Translations under genes and position numbers: made by a program
Shown: piece after piece, positions 21,590-32,725 of the stretch
How positions within the stretch are numbered: position 1 is the first letter of the stretch
Layout: each line of letters begins with the position of its first letter
The notes under the pieces: generated by a model
What the model saw: only the letters and a program-made list of their open reading frames with translations
Told to the model about the DNA's origin: nothing
Database searches by the model: none
Assembly: GCA_018296165.2 (NCBI GenBank)
Contig: JACKQL020000020.1
Span: forward strand, 310,001 to 374,000
Length of the DNA stretch: 64,000 bases
Direction: 5' to 3'
Origin: Termitomyces sp. T153
Taxonomy: Eukaryota > Basidiomycota > Agaricomycetes > Agaricales > Lyophyllaceae

Positions 21590-23743
21590 TCATTGTTGCT
21601 GCTTATGCCAACTAACATGCTTTGGAACACAGACTCAGGTGCCATGGCTTATATGATAGCACATTGAGAATGGTTCATACCTTACTTCTTCAAACAATGG
21701 AGAGTACTCATCCATTTAGCAAACAACTCTGTCATCTAATCCAGTGGAAAGGGGTCTATGAGGTTTTGTCTGTTGGGAAAGAACACATGTGAAGAAAAGC
21801 TACTAGATATCATTATATTCAATGTGATTTTTGTATCTGAATTAACCAACAACCTTCTTTTTATCAACACCCTCTCAGTCCACCCTGGGTTTTGTGTGAC
21901 CTTTGGGCAGCATGTGTTCTGTAATCTGAAGGATGGCTTGATCTTCAGTGCCACTGTTGATAAGACTTTGACATTGTATCTGAATAGCAAAACTTTAGTG
22001 TCCTTGCTCACAGCTCACACCAACACATTGTATCTGAATAGCAAGACTTTAGTGTCCTTGCTCACAGCTCACACCAACACAGCTAGCAATACTAGCATTG
22101 ACAGGCCACTTCTGCACCATAGGATGTGTCATCTGGGGAGTTACCATCTGGAACAGTTGATCAGAGAAAACCTAACAGAAGATCTGAAAGTTTCTTTGAA
22201 TAAACCTCTGCTAAGCATTTGCAAACCTTGCATAGAAGGGAAGCAACATCAAGCACCCTTCCAACATGTGTCAGATCATGCCACTGAGGTGCTAGAACAT
22301 GTGTTCAGTAATGTACATGGCCCTATGCCAGTTATGAAACACCAAATGTCTTTCTAATGGTGGGTAACATCCATTGATAAAGCACTTGTTAGATGCAGGT
22401 CTGTGGTATGTCCTACAAGAGCAATCTTTTCCAGTCCTTTAAAATCTATAAAACATGAGTGGAATGTTAGACTGGAACAAAGGTCAAGTGTCTTGATGAT
22501 GACAAAGGAGGGGAATACATTTCATGCAAGTTACTTGATCACTGCAAGTCAGAGGGCATACACATTGAATTCACAAACACTGCAATACCTGCAATGAAAC
22601 AAAGTTGCTGAATGCCTTAACAGGACAATATCCAAGGCAATTACATTCATGCTTGCCAAGACAAACCTTCTCCAAGGCTTCTGTATCTATGCCATTAACA
22701 TAATCACTGCCCTACCTCAGCTCTGCCATGGAACATGACCCCATATAAAGCATACAAGCATAAGAAGCTGCAAATCAGCCACCTGCACATTTTTGGTTGT
22801 GTGGCATATGTCCTCATGCCCAAAAAGAAGAGAAAGGGACTCTAAAGCCATACCTTGTTTGGCATCTTTATTGGTTATTTGGAAGACCACATTGGGTGGA
22901 TAGTTTACATCCACAGCATGAAGAAAGTTATGACTTCACAAGATGTCATCTTTGACAAAACTTGTTTCCCTGGCCTCTCACATTGGCCTCTCACAGAAGA
23001 ACACTCTGCAGCCTCCTTCTCCCAGTGCATTTGAGGACTTGCCATCATGTGAGCTATATGACTCTGAAGAGATCCAGCTCATTATGGGAGATCTGAGTGA
23101 ATTGGTGGAAGACACTCCAACACTGCTGGGGTAGTTGATTGTGAGGCCATGCTGCTGCCACCATATTCCCCTCCACCAGTATGTGCCCCACACCAGCTGC
23201 AACCCTTGCTTCCTCTATATGAACTGAGCCAGCACATGTGGTTCCCTACTTGCAATCTGAATGCAAAGTATCATGATGCTGTCTGCCAGTAAGAATCTTG
23301 TGAGTCACTCCTCATATATGAACCCCCCCCCTCTGCTAGCACTGTCCCCATATCTTAAACTACCTCTCAATGATCAGCAGCATCTGTGGGAAGTTACATT
23401 CAGCAATGTTGACAAATATGGGGAGCAGGAGGTAAACCTCACTTTAAATGTCAACTCAAACAAAGCTTTACTTCTTGCTAGTTGTGCTTTCGTTGAACAT
23501 GGTGTCAACTTTGGGGGTTTCAAAGTAGTGCATGCAAATGTGGTGGTGGCCTACAAGGTTGATGTGCACAACAACAACTCTCACTCATATTATGAGGCCA
23601 TGACAAGTGAGCATGCATTGGAGTGGTATACTGCCATGTGTGAGAAAATGAATTCCCTCAAAACTAATAGTACATGGCACACCATATACTTACCTCCAGG
23701 AAAGGTAGCAATCAGGTCTTGCTGGGTCTTCAAGGTCAAGCAT
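21590..23743 (+). pseudogene. Copia protease, GAG-pre-integrase and integrase remnant
   Basis: The aspartic protease motif appears as MLWNTDSGAMAYMIAH (from DSGA, 21616 onward). The pre-integrase domain follows: LLHHRMCHLGSYHLEQLI and CKPCIEGKQHQAPF. The integrase core is broken, with LDDDKGGEYISCKLLDHC near 22490-22545, TPYKAYKHKKLQISHLHIFG at 22738-22797, and IFIGYLEDHIGWIVYI near 22865-22912. The linker before RT ends at PPGKVAIRSCWVFKVKH, where the solo insertion begins. Stops and frame changes occur throughout. Confidence 0.75.
21971..22078 (+). repeat. 54-bp tandem duplication inside the copia pol region
   Basis: Positions 21971-22024 and 22025-22078 are identical except one base (CAAAAC versus CAAGAC). 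The unit length is a multiple of three, so the frame is kept: TLYLNSKTLVSLLTAHTN appears twice. Confidence 0.9.
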
Positions 23744-24797
23744 TGATACAATGTTGTCACACCATTGGGAACATAATAAACACCAGAAGTCAAAACAAAC
23801 ATTTATTAAGGCTGAAAACTGTAAGCCTCCTGGTAAAACAAGTCCCAGCAACATTATCCCTTTAAATACACCAGAAGAAAGATAGAACAGGATAGGACAA
23901 GGACTATACTAGACTATACACTCAATAATAGTCCAATCACTGTAATGGGAGGGAAAGCATGGGACTGGCAAAAGCACCTGAGTGGCATCAATTCTGGTAA
24001 GATCTAGATCTGATCTAAGAATAACCAGATTGGAATGTTGACTGAAAGGAGGTAAAGGGGGAATGAATGGAGAAAGAATGGAATGAAGGGAAGGGAAAGG
24101 AAGATGAATGAATGAATGAGAAAGAATGGAATGAAGGGAAGGGAAAGGAAGATGAATGGAAGAATATGAAATGAATGGAATGAAGGGAAGGGAAAGGAAG
24201 ATGAATGGAAGAACCTGAATGGGAAAGAACCTGAAAGGGGAAGAATATGAAAGGAATAAAGGAAGATGAATGGAATGAATGGGAGGGGACAGATGAATGG
24301 AAGAACCTGAATGGGAAAGGACCTGAATGGGGAAGAATATGAATGGAAGAAATACAAAGGAGGGAGAGATAAATGGGGCAAATGGAAGCTAAGAATGCAA
24401 AGGAGGAGTGATGGAACCAGGAACTGGCCTGTGGCACTGAAAGAGGCATGCCAAAAGGGAGAATTAGAATAACAGTTATGAATAAGGGGCTGGAAAGTAT
24501 GGAACCAAAAGTCACATGTAGGGGGTGGTCTGTGCACTGTAGAAAGAGGTATAAATAGCCCAAGTAGAGTAGCAAATGGACAGGCAATTAATAGGCAAAG
24601 GCTTGGTGGTTCCCAGGGAGTGAATCACTTAGGCTGGAGTTTGTGGAGACTCCTCTGCATTTAGAATAGAAATATTTTGGAAGTAAACCCCTTCAACTTC
24701 AAGCATTTATCAAGACATCAGTGTGGAATTGGAGTAGACTGCCTAAGTCTTCAAGAAAGCCCCAGAACTATCAGTATTACTCTAACCCAGTACTACA
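23744..24797. mobile_element. Probable solo LTR or non-autonomous element inserted in copia
   Basis: The insert starts TGATACAATG and ends ...TACTACA. AGCAT flanks it on the left (23739-23743) and right (24797-24801). Removing it and one AGCAT joins GTCAAGCAT to CTGCCTAATGG and restores the copia frame as KVKHLPNGGIDHFKAW, matching the known pre-RT linker. No coding domain is visible inside; TG...CA ends and about 1.05 kb suit a solo LTR. It contains a purine-rich minisatellite. Confidence 0.7.
24061..24360. repeat. Purine-rich minisatellite, about 50-bp unit
   Basis: Three good units containing GGAATGAAGGGAAGGGAAAG (starting near 24080, 24130 and 24180) are followed by degenerate AGAACCTGAATGGGAAAG units. 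The complementary strand gives long Ser/Phe/Pro ORFs that are artefacts of the repeat. Confidence 0.8.
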
Positions 24798-25960
24798 GCA
24801 TCTGCCTAATGGAGGGATAGACCACTTCAAGGCATGGGTCATGGCACAGAGCTTTAATCAATGGCCTGGTATTGACTTTGACAAGACCTTTGCACCAATA
24901 GCTTGCTGGGCAGCAGTGTGGACAATCCTGGCTATAGCAGCAATGGAAGGCTTGCACCTTGACTTAGTTGATATCTCTTTGGCCTTCCTTCATAGCATAG
25001 TCAATGCTGAGTTGTACATGAAATTTCCTGAAGGCTTTCCAGAGGAAGTCCCTCTAGAAGTCAAACAGAAGCCAGGGGATGGGAACTCAGTCAGGAAGCT
25101 TGAGAAGGGATTGTACAGGTTGAAACAGGGTGCTCACCTTTGAAATAAGAGGATGCATGAAGTTCTCATCAAGCTAGTTTTCATGCGCATTGTATTAGAC
25201 CCATGTATATACATTTCTATCCAGGATGGGGTGCATGTCATCATCTCTGTTCATATGGACAACATGACCCTTGCATCAAAATCTCACTCTGCTATCCTGA
25301 AAGTCATTAATGAGCTAAGAAAATACTTTAAACTTCTAAAGCTGCTATGATCCATATGAACCCAGGCACTCAGCTCTTCAAGGACAATTCATCTAAGACC
25401 CCTGAGGAGTTTGAGGAAATGCAACAGTGCCCTTACATCCAGGCAATGAGAGCCCTGTTATACCTGGCCATGTGCACCCACCCAGATATTGCTTATGCAG
25501 TTGGAGTACTGTGTTGCTTCAATTCATGTCTGGGTCCAAAACACTGGAAGGTGGTAAAGCATTTACTGTGGTATGTTTGTGGCATGCTGAACTACAAAAT
25601 TAAGTATTCTGCTGCCACTGCATCTCCCTTCTCCTTTGCAGCTTTCACCAACTCAGACCATGGCAGTCACCCCAATAATAGTTGATCCATGATGGGATCT
25701 GTTCTCATTGTTGCTGGGGGACCAGTCAGCTGGGTCTTTAGACTCCAGTTCATCATCACACTGTCTACCACTGAAGCCAAGTTTGTTACAGCTAGTGAAA
25801 CTGGCTGTGAACTGTGCTGGCTATGGAATTTGCTTGCTGATGTTGGTGTGCCACAGTCTGAGGGACTCATGCTTAATATTGATAACTAGTCTACCATCTC
25901 CATGTTGAAGCATCTAAAACACATGGGCCACCTCAAGTATCTAGATCAACATTAGTTCTG
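24798..25960 (+). pseudogene. Copia reverse transcriptase and RNase H remnant
   Basis: RT is recognisable as MAQSFNQWPGIDFDKTFAPI, LVDISLAFLHS, MKFPEGFPEEVP, KLEKGLYRLKQG, then DPCIYISIQDG and VIISVHMDNMTLASKS. The catalytic YVDD appears as HMDN. RNase H continues with YIQAMRALLYLAMCTHPDIA, VSWVFRLQFIITLSTTEAKF and LLADVGVPQSEG. Stops at about 25141, 25348 and 25684 break it. Confidence 0.8.
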
Positions 25961-26148
25961 GTAACAAGACACTGTCTACAATGGCAAGATCATACCCATG
26001 TATATTCTCTCTAGCAACATGGTCACCAACCTCCTCACAAAGCTTCTCCTCTATGAATTGGTTGACAAGTTGCATCATAAAATGGGTATTGTTGGGAAAT
26101 TTCCTGAGAAGAACTTTGGTGATGATGTGGGCACACATCAGGTGGGAG

Positions 26149-26416
26149 TGTTGAAGGTACATAGGAATGATGACTATGCCACAACTTAGATCAGACACTG
26201 CACATGACAGAGTAGATCATTTTCATCCACTAGGGCCCAACATTCTTCTTAGTCTAATCCACTATTGATTATGTTGGACTTCAGGTATGTATCTACTACT
26301 CTCCTTTGTCTAATCCACTATTGATTATATTGGACCCCAGTTCTTTTGTGTGACTATTAGACTCAATAAGATCCTTACAGTTTTAATCTGTCCCATTTGC
26401 ATGGCCTGCTGCAATA
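26149..26416 (+). repeat. Right LTR of the copia element
   Basis: 268 bp, beginning TGTTGAAGGTACATAGG and ending GCTGCAATA; its terminal CA has become TA. Differences from the left LTR are mostly transitions. Confidence 0.85.
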
Positions 26417-26421
26417 GAGTA

Positions 26422-26828
26422 GACCCAGCAAGAGCAGGCAAAGTGCAGGTGATGAGCAAGAGTCAAGAGGCACAGAGGCAGCCAGGAGTTGGGCAGAGAG
26501 CAAGCTCAGCACAGAAATGATGCTGGAGGATCTTACAGTCAGATCAATGGATAGACCTGGTAAACACTGCTATTGTTTGGTCTGAGGATATTCTATCCTG
26601 CAGACTGTCCTATATACTACATTGCTAGTAATGATGACTAACATTATACCTACTCATCAATTCATGGTTTGACATGGAGAATGACTAACAATAATCAATA
26701 CTGAGTAATGTCTGAGCATGTGATTCATGGAAGGCAACTAATGGAGACAGAAGGGTGTAGGGCATGACAGGCAGTATGTCAGATGAGCTAGAATGGTGGA
26801 TCATCCTCAGACTAAGCCTGGAAGTCCT
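26422..26828. other. Extra segment splitting the gypsy RT from its connection domain
   Basis: The gypsy reading (minus) goes SHHISAESIEADC (about 26870-26830), then this unrelated 400-bp stretch and the copia element, before resuming at QVNCILTWP near 20200. On the minus strand it begins TGTAAGGGAATGATCCCC, like a fungal LTR end. It may be another solo LTR into which the copia inserted; no matching partner is seen in the window. Confidence 0.4.
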
Positions 26829-28720
26829 AAGGGGATCATTCCCTTACAGTCTGCCTCAATACTCTCTGCTGAGATGTGGTGACTGAGGAAGTTGATCTCA
26901 GTTTGATACAAATAGCACTTCCTTAGGTCTACAAGTGCACATCCCTCAGAGCCTGCATGATCTTTTGGACATAGATGTGGTGTTCCTTGATGTTATCAGA
27001 CCAGATCACAATGTTGTCAAGGTATATGTGACAGAACTTTCCAATATAATCCCAAAGTGCCACCACTATACGGCACATATAAATAGCAGGCATATTGTGA
27101 AGGCCTATAGGGATTAGCATCTTTCAGACAAATTTCTGCAAGGTGAGCAATGGGCTCAAAGACATCTTTAAACTCTGCCTTCATCTTAGCATTGTGGTCA
27201 AGCAGAACCTGGGCAGAGCTTCAATAACTTCCTCACAGCCACAATGACATTCACTTCAGCAACCAGTTCAAACAAGCCAAGACATTCCATCCATTCCAGG
27301 TGGAGGCCATAGACAAACTTCAGCTCTTTGAGCATCTTGTTATGGTCATGCTGAGTCTGCTGGAACTTCTTGCACATTGAAATAAATATTCAAGGAGGAG
27401 AAGGCATAACTAGAGCAGGTTCAACAAGTTATAATTTGATTATTTGTCAACTATAGTACCAGATTTGGCTTCAGTTACAATTCAATTTGCTTTTTACAAT
27501 GGAAGTCTGAAAATAATAGGGGCACAGAGCCCAGGTACAATAATGGCTCATAGAGTACAGGAAGTCAAAGATTGATCTGGAGAAGTAATGGCAAGTTTGC
27601 AATAATCAGACAGAATCATGTACTGTTTAGAACTATCTTTCAAGGCAACATCTATATTCAAAGGTTTGTGCAAGGTATGGCAGCAGATTCCAAGATACTC
27701 AGCTAACTCCAAGACCAAGTATGGGCTAGAGTTGACTAGGGTAGCAATAGTAATGGGAACATCAGCATTTGGGCCATCAACTACTGTCCACCAAATGAAG
27801 TGTGGAACAACAAGCAGAGCAGTACTTACAGAATCATTGGTTTATCCACAGATATCTCACTCCTTGGCATACTTTCTGGACACAGGGGACTCAGGCAACA
27901 TGGTGGCAATGGTATCAATAGAAGCAGAAGATTCAACAGTCTATACAGAGGTAGATGCAGCAGGTGCAACCACAACAACAAGCTGAGCAACAGTAGACTT
28001 AGCAGAGTTCAATTTAGAAGCATGAGCCCACACTACTTTGTGGGCATTAATGACAACCTGCATAACAGTCTGGTAGGAGGATACATTGGAGAAGCCATTC
28101 TGGCAATTCTTTGACAGGTGACTGGTGAAAGGGAAGTGGCACTTGAACAACCTTTATCTGCTGCAAACAATTTCCATTCATTAGCAGTTAATTGTGGTTA
28201 CCAAAGAAGGCAATAAAGACAAGCTGGATCTGGTTGTCAAGGACATGTTCTGCTTCAGGAAGGACATTTTGAGCACTTATAGACAAAGGTCTCTCTTGAT
28301 CACAACTGGCAGCTTTAAATGGTGGCCTTCACAGACAGCAAGATTTGCACTAGTAGGAACAGAGATGGATGCCATAATATATGTGTTGGATGATGTGCTA
28401 GCCAAAAAGCCAGATTATGAGTCATTTCTTTTGCAAGATGAAGAGAAGGGCACAAAGTTTGGTGACAATAGTGAAGACAGAGGTGCAGATTTCAAGGAGG
28501 ACAGTGTAGATGATGACAATGTGGGTACAAGAGATAATGGTGATGAGTGAAGGACTTGGCATGCTTGACTCCTGGTAGTAAGCAGTATGCATGTAGAGGG
28601 CTGGTGGGTCAGTTTGAGATTAGGCAATGTAGGTTGCCAATGCATAACACACATCAAAACAGAAAGCAGTCTATTGACAGAGCCCATCAATGCATGGCCA
28701 AGTGTCAACCAAGTAAGGGG
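26829..28720 (-). pseudogene. Gypsy reverse transcriptase and gag/protease-region remnant
   Basis: The minus strand 27120-26880 reads MLIPIGLHNMPAIYMCRIVV, FCHIYLDNIVIWSDNIKEHH, VQKIMQALRDVHLYCKPKKC and INFLSHHIS, a standard gypsy RT palm and thumb with YLDD changed to YLDN. Upstream (27130-28720) the minus strand has only scattered gypsy-like pieces and many stops. It lies where gag and protease should be, but I could not place domains. A plus-strand ORF at 27618-27986 is probably a shadow. Confidence 0.65.
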
Positions 28721-28753
28721 CATGTGAAGTGAGATTGATGTTGAAAAAAAAGA

Positions 28754-28948
28754 TGAAAGCCTGTATGTTGGCTCAGAAAAGTGGTCAATAGAACAAGATC
28801 ACACTATCTATGTCTAGAGACTATAGAGAATGAGAGAAAACAGAGAGAGAGAGAGAAGTGAGCATGTGAGTGAGAGAAGGGGAGGAAAGAAGAGGATGTA
28901 AGTATGTGGTATTATGTGGTAGTATAAGTGACCATGAATAAGGTTACA
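28754..28948. repeat. Right LTR of the gypsy element
   Basis: 195 bp, TGAAAGCCTGTATGTTGG...AATAAGGTTACA, matching 16912-17108. A purine run (GAAAAAAAAGA) directly precedes it on the plus strand. Confidence 0.75.
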
Positions 28949-31900
28949 TGGAAGGATTGATACTTTATCAATTACTATTGCTTAAAAGAAGCTTATAAAT
29001 AAATTTGTACTATTGAAATACTCTCAGGAGGTAGCCTTGGGCAGAGTCTCACTTACCTGGATTCCCTTCAATTTTGCCTTGCAGTTGTTTGGTAATATTT
29101 GTACTGCTTTATCAAGTGTTATTGTCATCACAAGAGAAAAGGTCTGAGTTAAGTTGAACCTCTATTTTCCCTGCAACAACCATGATATCCCTTCAATAAA
29201 TTCTCTGATAGATGCCTCACAGTTCAAGTGCAATTGAGGCACCTTCTTGGTGTGCTGGCTCTTAATGATTAATGTGCCAGTGGCTGTCATTGACTCAGCA
29301 TTTAGAAACATTTCCACTTGCTCTTGAGACTGGCTCATGCTTGCTATCATTATAAATGACTCAGTCTGCTTTGATGACCATTCTCACTTTGGAGTGTTCC
29401 CTGCACCAGGCATCTTCAGCAAGGCCATGGATGCCATTATAGGCATTTTCCTTCATCATTGTAAGGGCAACTTCTGGAGGCTATGGCTCAGTCACACAGC
29501 TGGCAGAGAGAGATCCAAAGTTTATTCAGTACTGTACAGTGTCTATAGTGATGCAAAATGTAACTGTTTGTTGTTGCTTGTTTTAGAGACTCAATCAAAT
29601 AGTGCCAAATTAACAAGTTTGAGGGTTTGAAGTACACTCAAAATTGCACAACTTTTATAATTGGCTTTTTTAATTGAGAGTAAATTAATTTAGATTGATT
29701 TAGAATATATTGTTCAAACAATAGTTCAAACAAAGAATTATAAGTTCAATAATCAATAAAACCTAAAATGAAGCCTAGTTCATGTTATAAGCCTAGGTAA
29801 TCTGCTCTCTGAGGATTCCAATCCACACACTAAACATTGCTTGTAGCTCTCAAAATTCCTCCCTCCCTTTTATACCACCATCTCCACACATGGACCACAA
29901 TGTCCTGTGCATGCTCCTATAGTCATTCTGGCCTTTTTTTGCCAGATGCTAATAATTTTTGTGGCTCTGTGTGCTTAGCAAAGGCTGTCAGGTTCTGCTG
30001 ACCACATGGGCTCAGCTTAAGTGGGTGAGTCCTTACTAGGTGGATGCAATGTCCTGCATGTATAACCTAGCATTCTGAAGAGGTCTGGACTTCAAGTACT
30101 TGGAAGAGTAAGCCAAGGGGAGCAGTCTGAGCAAGTTTGGGGAAGTCTAAGTCTAGATATGGTAAGAGTCAGGCTTGGAGTTGTGTTAGGTACAAGTCCA
30201 GAGGCAAGTATTGAATGTGTGGGGTAAGCAGAGGCCACATGAGTGATGGGAGTGGGGCTAGAGGTTGATGGAGGATCAGTTAATATTGATGGGCTCCAGG
30301 ATTGATTGTAGAACAAGTCTGGAGTTAGTTATGAATGTTTGAGAATTGTAGATGTATGCACAGAGTTTGTAATGGTGTTAGAGTTGAAAGGAACTTAGGC
30401 AACAATAAAGGAAATTGAGGCAGATGAGACAAGATAGAGTCAAGACAAGAATGAATAGATTGAGACAATGATATGAGACAATGATATGAGACAATAACAA
30501 GACAAGGCTAAAAACAGAGACAAGACCAGGAAATATAACAGACACAGAATGTAACAAGAGAATATCAGTAATATTAAGACTACTGTAGCAGATATTGCTC
30601 TACAACTTATATACTGACTATGGGAACTCCTCCAGAAACTGAGAGTGCAACAGTGGGGCTCATTGGAGCTGTGTGGGGTTGATGGGTGTCAGTTCTGATC
30701 AGTTGGTGGGCCACAGTAATATTTTGATGGCAACTAATGGGAATGCAGTCTGCTCTGTAGTTGTCAGGGAGTTTTGAAGCAGTTGGAAGATCAAGAGGAC
30801 AATTCAGTGACATATGCCAGAATTAGGAATAGTATTGGAGGGGTCCAGGGGCTTGGAAGGAGAAGAGGTAAGTGACAGAGCCTGCAGGGAATGCATTGGG
30901 GTTTGCTAGGGGGTCATCAGAGTTTGCCAGAAAAGCATCAGAGTTAGCTGGGGCAGGTGCTGTAGGTGAACAAAGGTTGGGGTGAGTTAAGGGGGTGTTG
31001 GGAGGAACTTCAGGAAAGCAGAGCAGCTTGGGAAGAGGTCCAGAGGTCTGGGAGTGGTTTGTGACAAAGGCTTGAAATCTGTTCCCCTCATTTGTTCACT
31101 GTCCCTTTTCTCCTAACATCCTTCCCCTGACCTTCTCATCATCCTAGGTCCAGCTGAGAGTCAATTTCCATGTGTGAATCAAGGGAGGGATGTGGTTGTT
31201 GTGCTGGAGAGGTTGGGGGAGCACTCTTCTTGGCATTGGTTAAGAAGTAACTGATCTGAGCTGGCACTGCCACCTATTAGGCAAGCCTCAGCTGTCAGTA
31301 TTGATCAATTGCAATCATTGACATGTCAAAGTCTCATTGACTTCATTCTTTCTAGTTCTTGCTGCTGGTTTTTATCCATTGGGAGTTCATTGATGCTCAG
31401 AATACAATAAGTACTTCCCTTAGCCTACAGTTTTTGGCCTTTTATGCTTACATTTTTCAGCAGTGTTTGGGTATATTAGGGTAAGCACCTTTTTTTTCTC
31501 TGTACTTTCAGCTTTCAACCTCATAGAAGGTAAGAGCTGTCATGACAATAGATATAACTATACACCTGGCAGAGAAAGATCAAAAGAGAACAAGTCTGAG
31601 GAACTTCTAGGCCAGGTATGACACTTCAGAGGCTTTAGAACCATAAGAAACAACTGTACAGCAAAGTCACATGACATCTGTATCCAACAGGTTGATTCAC
31701 ATGCTCATGTCACATGATATGCAAAGCAACAACACTTGTCTGAATTATGCATAGAGAACCAGTGCAGTGTGAGGATTGAGACTAAGACCAATAAAGGGAA
31801 AGAGAGAGAGAATAAAGGAAAGCCATGAGGAGGGGAACCTAAGAAGAAGTGGAGGATAAAAAGAGAGAACAAAATGGGAAGTTCCCTGACAATCATGGAA

Positions 31901-32229
31901 TAGAGACTGTCTAAAAATCAGTCAACAACTTTCTATTCTTTTGTCATGCTAATCTCAGGGGTCCCCTTATGTCTACTTATATGATGAATCATTGATTTAG
32001 TCAGTGATGTGTGATATTGGCTGGCCTTGGGCTATAGACAAACAATCCTTTCCTTGTAATGGCTTTTGGTAGTCCCTTGAAGACAAGATAGTTGCCCTTC
32101 CTGATAAGAAGAACTCAAAATATTTGTTAAAGTTAGCTGCCTAGATGGCTGGGAATGTAGTGACATGAAGGGAGACCAAGTCCCTCATTGGAAATCTGAA
32201 TCATGTATGCTTAGTATTTCTATCAAGTT
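28949..32229. other. CpG-free repetitive DNA without recognisable genes
   Basis: About 3.3 kb of low-complexity, CpG-free sequence. It includes AT-rich tracts (29640-29770), a short GATATGAGACAAT tandem near 30470-30495 and purine-rich stretches. Short ORFs on both strands (for example 29162-29350 minus, 30607-30813 minus) show no domain. It is most likely decayed LTR or other element DNA. Confidence 0.5.
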
Positions 32230-32560
32230 GCAGTCACTTTCCATCCTTGTATGCTTTCAGGTCTAGTTCTCCCCCCTCTGCTGATTGTTTCTTGTACCAC
32301 TGTCCAGGAAAGGCAGTGTTAGAGGATATCAATTGGTGGAGAAAGGTTCTTTCTGCAGATTGGTATGGTATAGAAATTACAATGCTGCCATATCCACTCC
32401 CTTCAAAGTTGTTTGTGGATGTATCAACATTGTTAGGAATAGGTTTGGTTTGGGATGAATGTTAGCTTGCATGGAAGCTTTGAGATGGCTGGCAATCTGA
32501 AGGCCACAACATTAGATGAACAGAATAATTGCTGTGTACCTGGCAGTTAGAATGGCAGTA
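32230..32560 (+). pseudogene. Retroelement RNase H-like fragment
   Basis: The plus strand reads KAVLEDINWWRKVLSADWYG, then SKLFVDVSTLLGIGLVWDE and a broken AWKL.DGWQSEG. This matches the W-W...D-A-S-T...G-I-G-x-V pattern of RT/RNase H proteins common in basidiomycete genomes (DIRS-like or related). A second, inverted copy lies at 39129-39480. It directly precedes the LINE ORF1 and is probably older host DNA of the LINE insertion. Confidence 0.5.
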
Positions 32561-32725
32561 GAATGCTTCTTGATCTTGAACCATTATCTGTTGACTATGG
32601 GAACTGGAGTTTGCACACTTTGAGGAAACACATAGGCAGAACAAAGGCAGATTCAAAGTACATAAATCTTCCTGTATTAGTGCATCTACCCTATTAAACA
32701 CTTCTAAATAATTGAACAAACAAAA

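Larger units (their letters stand above)
20247..26416 (+). mobile_element. Ty1/copia retrotransposon nested in the gypsy element
   Basis: Two 268-bp LTRs (20247-20514 and 26149-26416) begin TGTTGAAGGTA and end GCAACA / GCAATA. The 5-bp flanks are GGGTA (20242-20246) and GAGTA (26417-26421), a target duplication with one transition. A purine-rich tract (AGGTGGGAG, 26140-26148) directly precedes the right LTR. The internal order on the plus strand is gag, protease, GAG-pre-integrase, integrase, RT, RNase H, all with stops. A later 1.05-kb insertion (23744-24797) splits the region before RT. Confidence 0.85.
16912..28948 (-). mobile_element. Ty3/gypsy-type LTR retrotransposon, decayed and interrupted
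   Basis: Two similar terminal repeats (16912-17108 and 28754-28948), both TGAAAGCC...GGTTACA, flank minus-strand gypsy coding remnants in the order gag/protease region, RT, RNase H, integrase, C-terminal domain. A 6.2-kb copia element (20247-26416), an extra segment (26422-26828) and a probable SINE lie inside it. No clean target duplication is seen at the outer ends (AGTCT versus TGGAA), so the ends may have been exchanged by recombination or mis-delimited. No open frame remains long enough for function. Confidence 0.75.

Noticed and set aside
24004..24587. Two overlapping minus-strand ORFs rich in Ser, Phe, Pro and His
   Set aside because: Product of the purine minisatellite read in two frames; no coding character.
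27618..27986. 122-codon plus-strand ORF
   Set aside because: Lies opposite the gypsy gag/protease region, no domain, Thr/Ser/Val rich; probably chance in CpG-free DNA.
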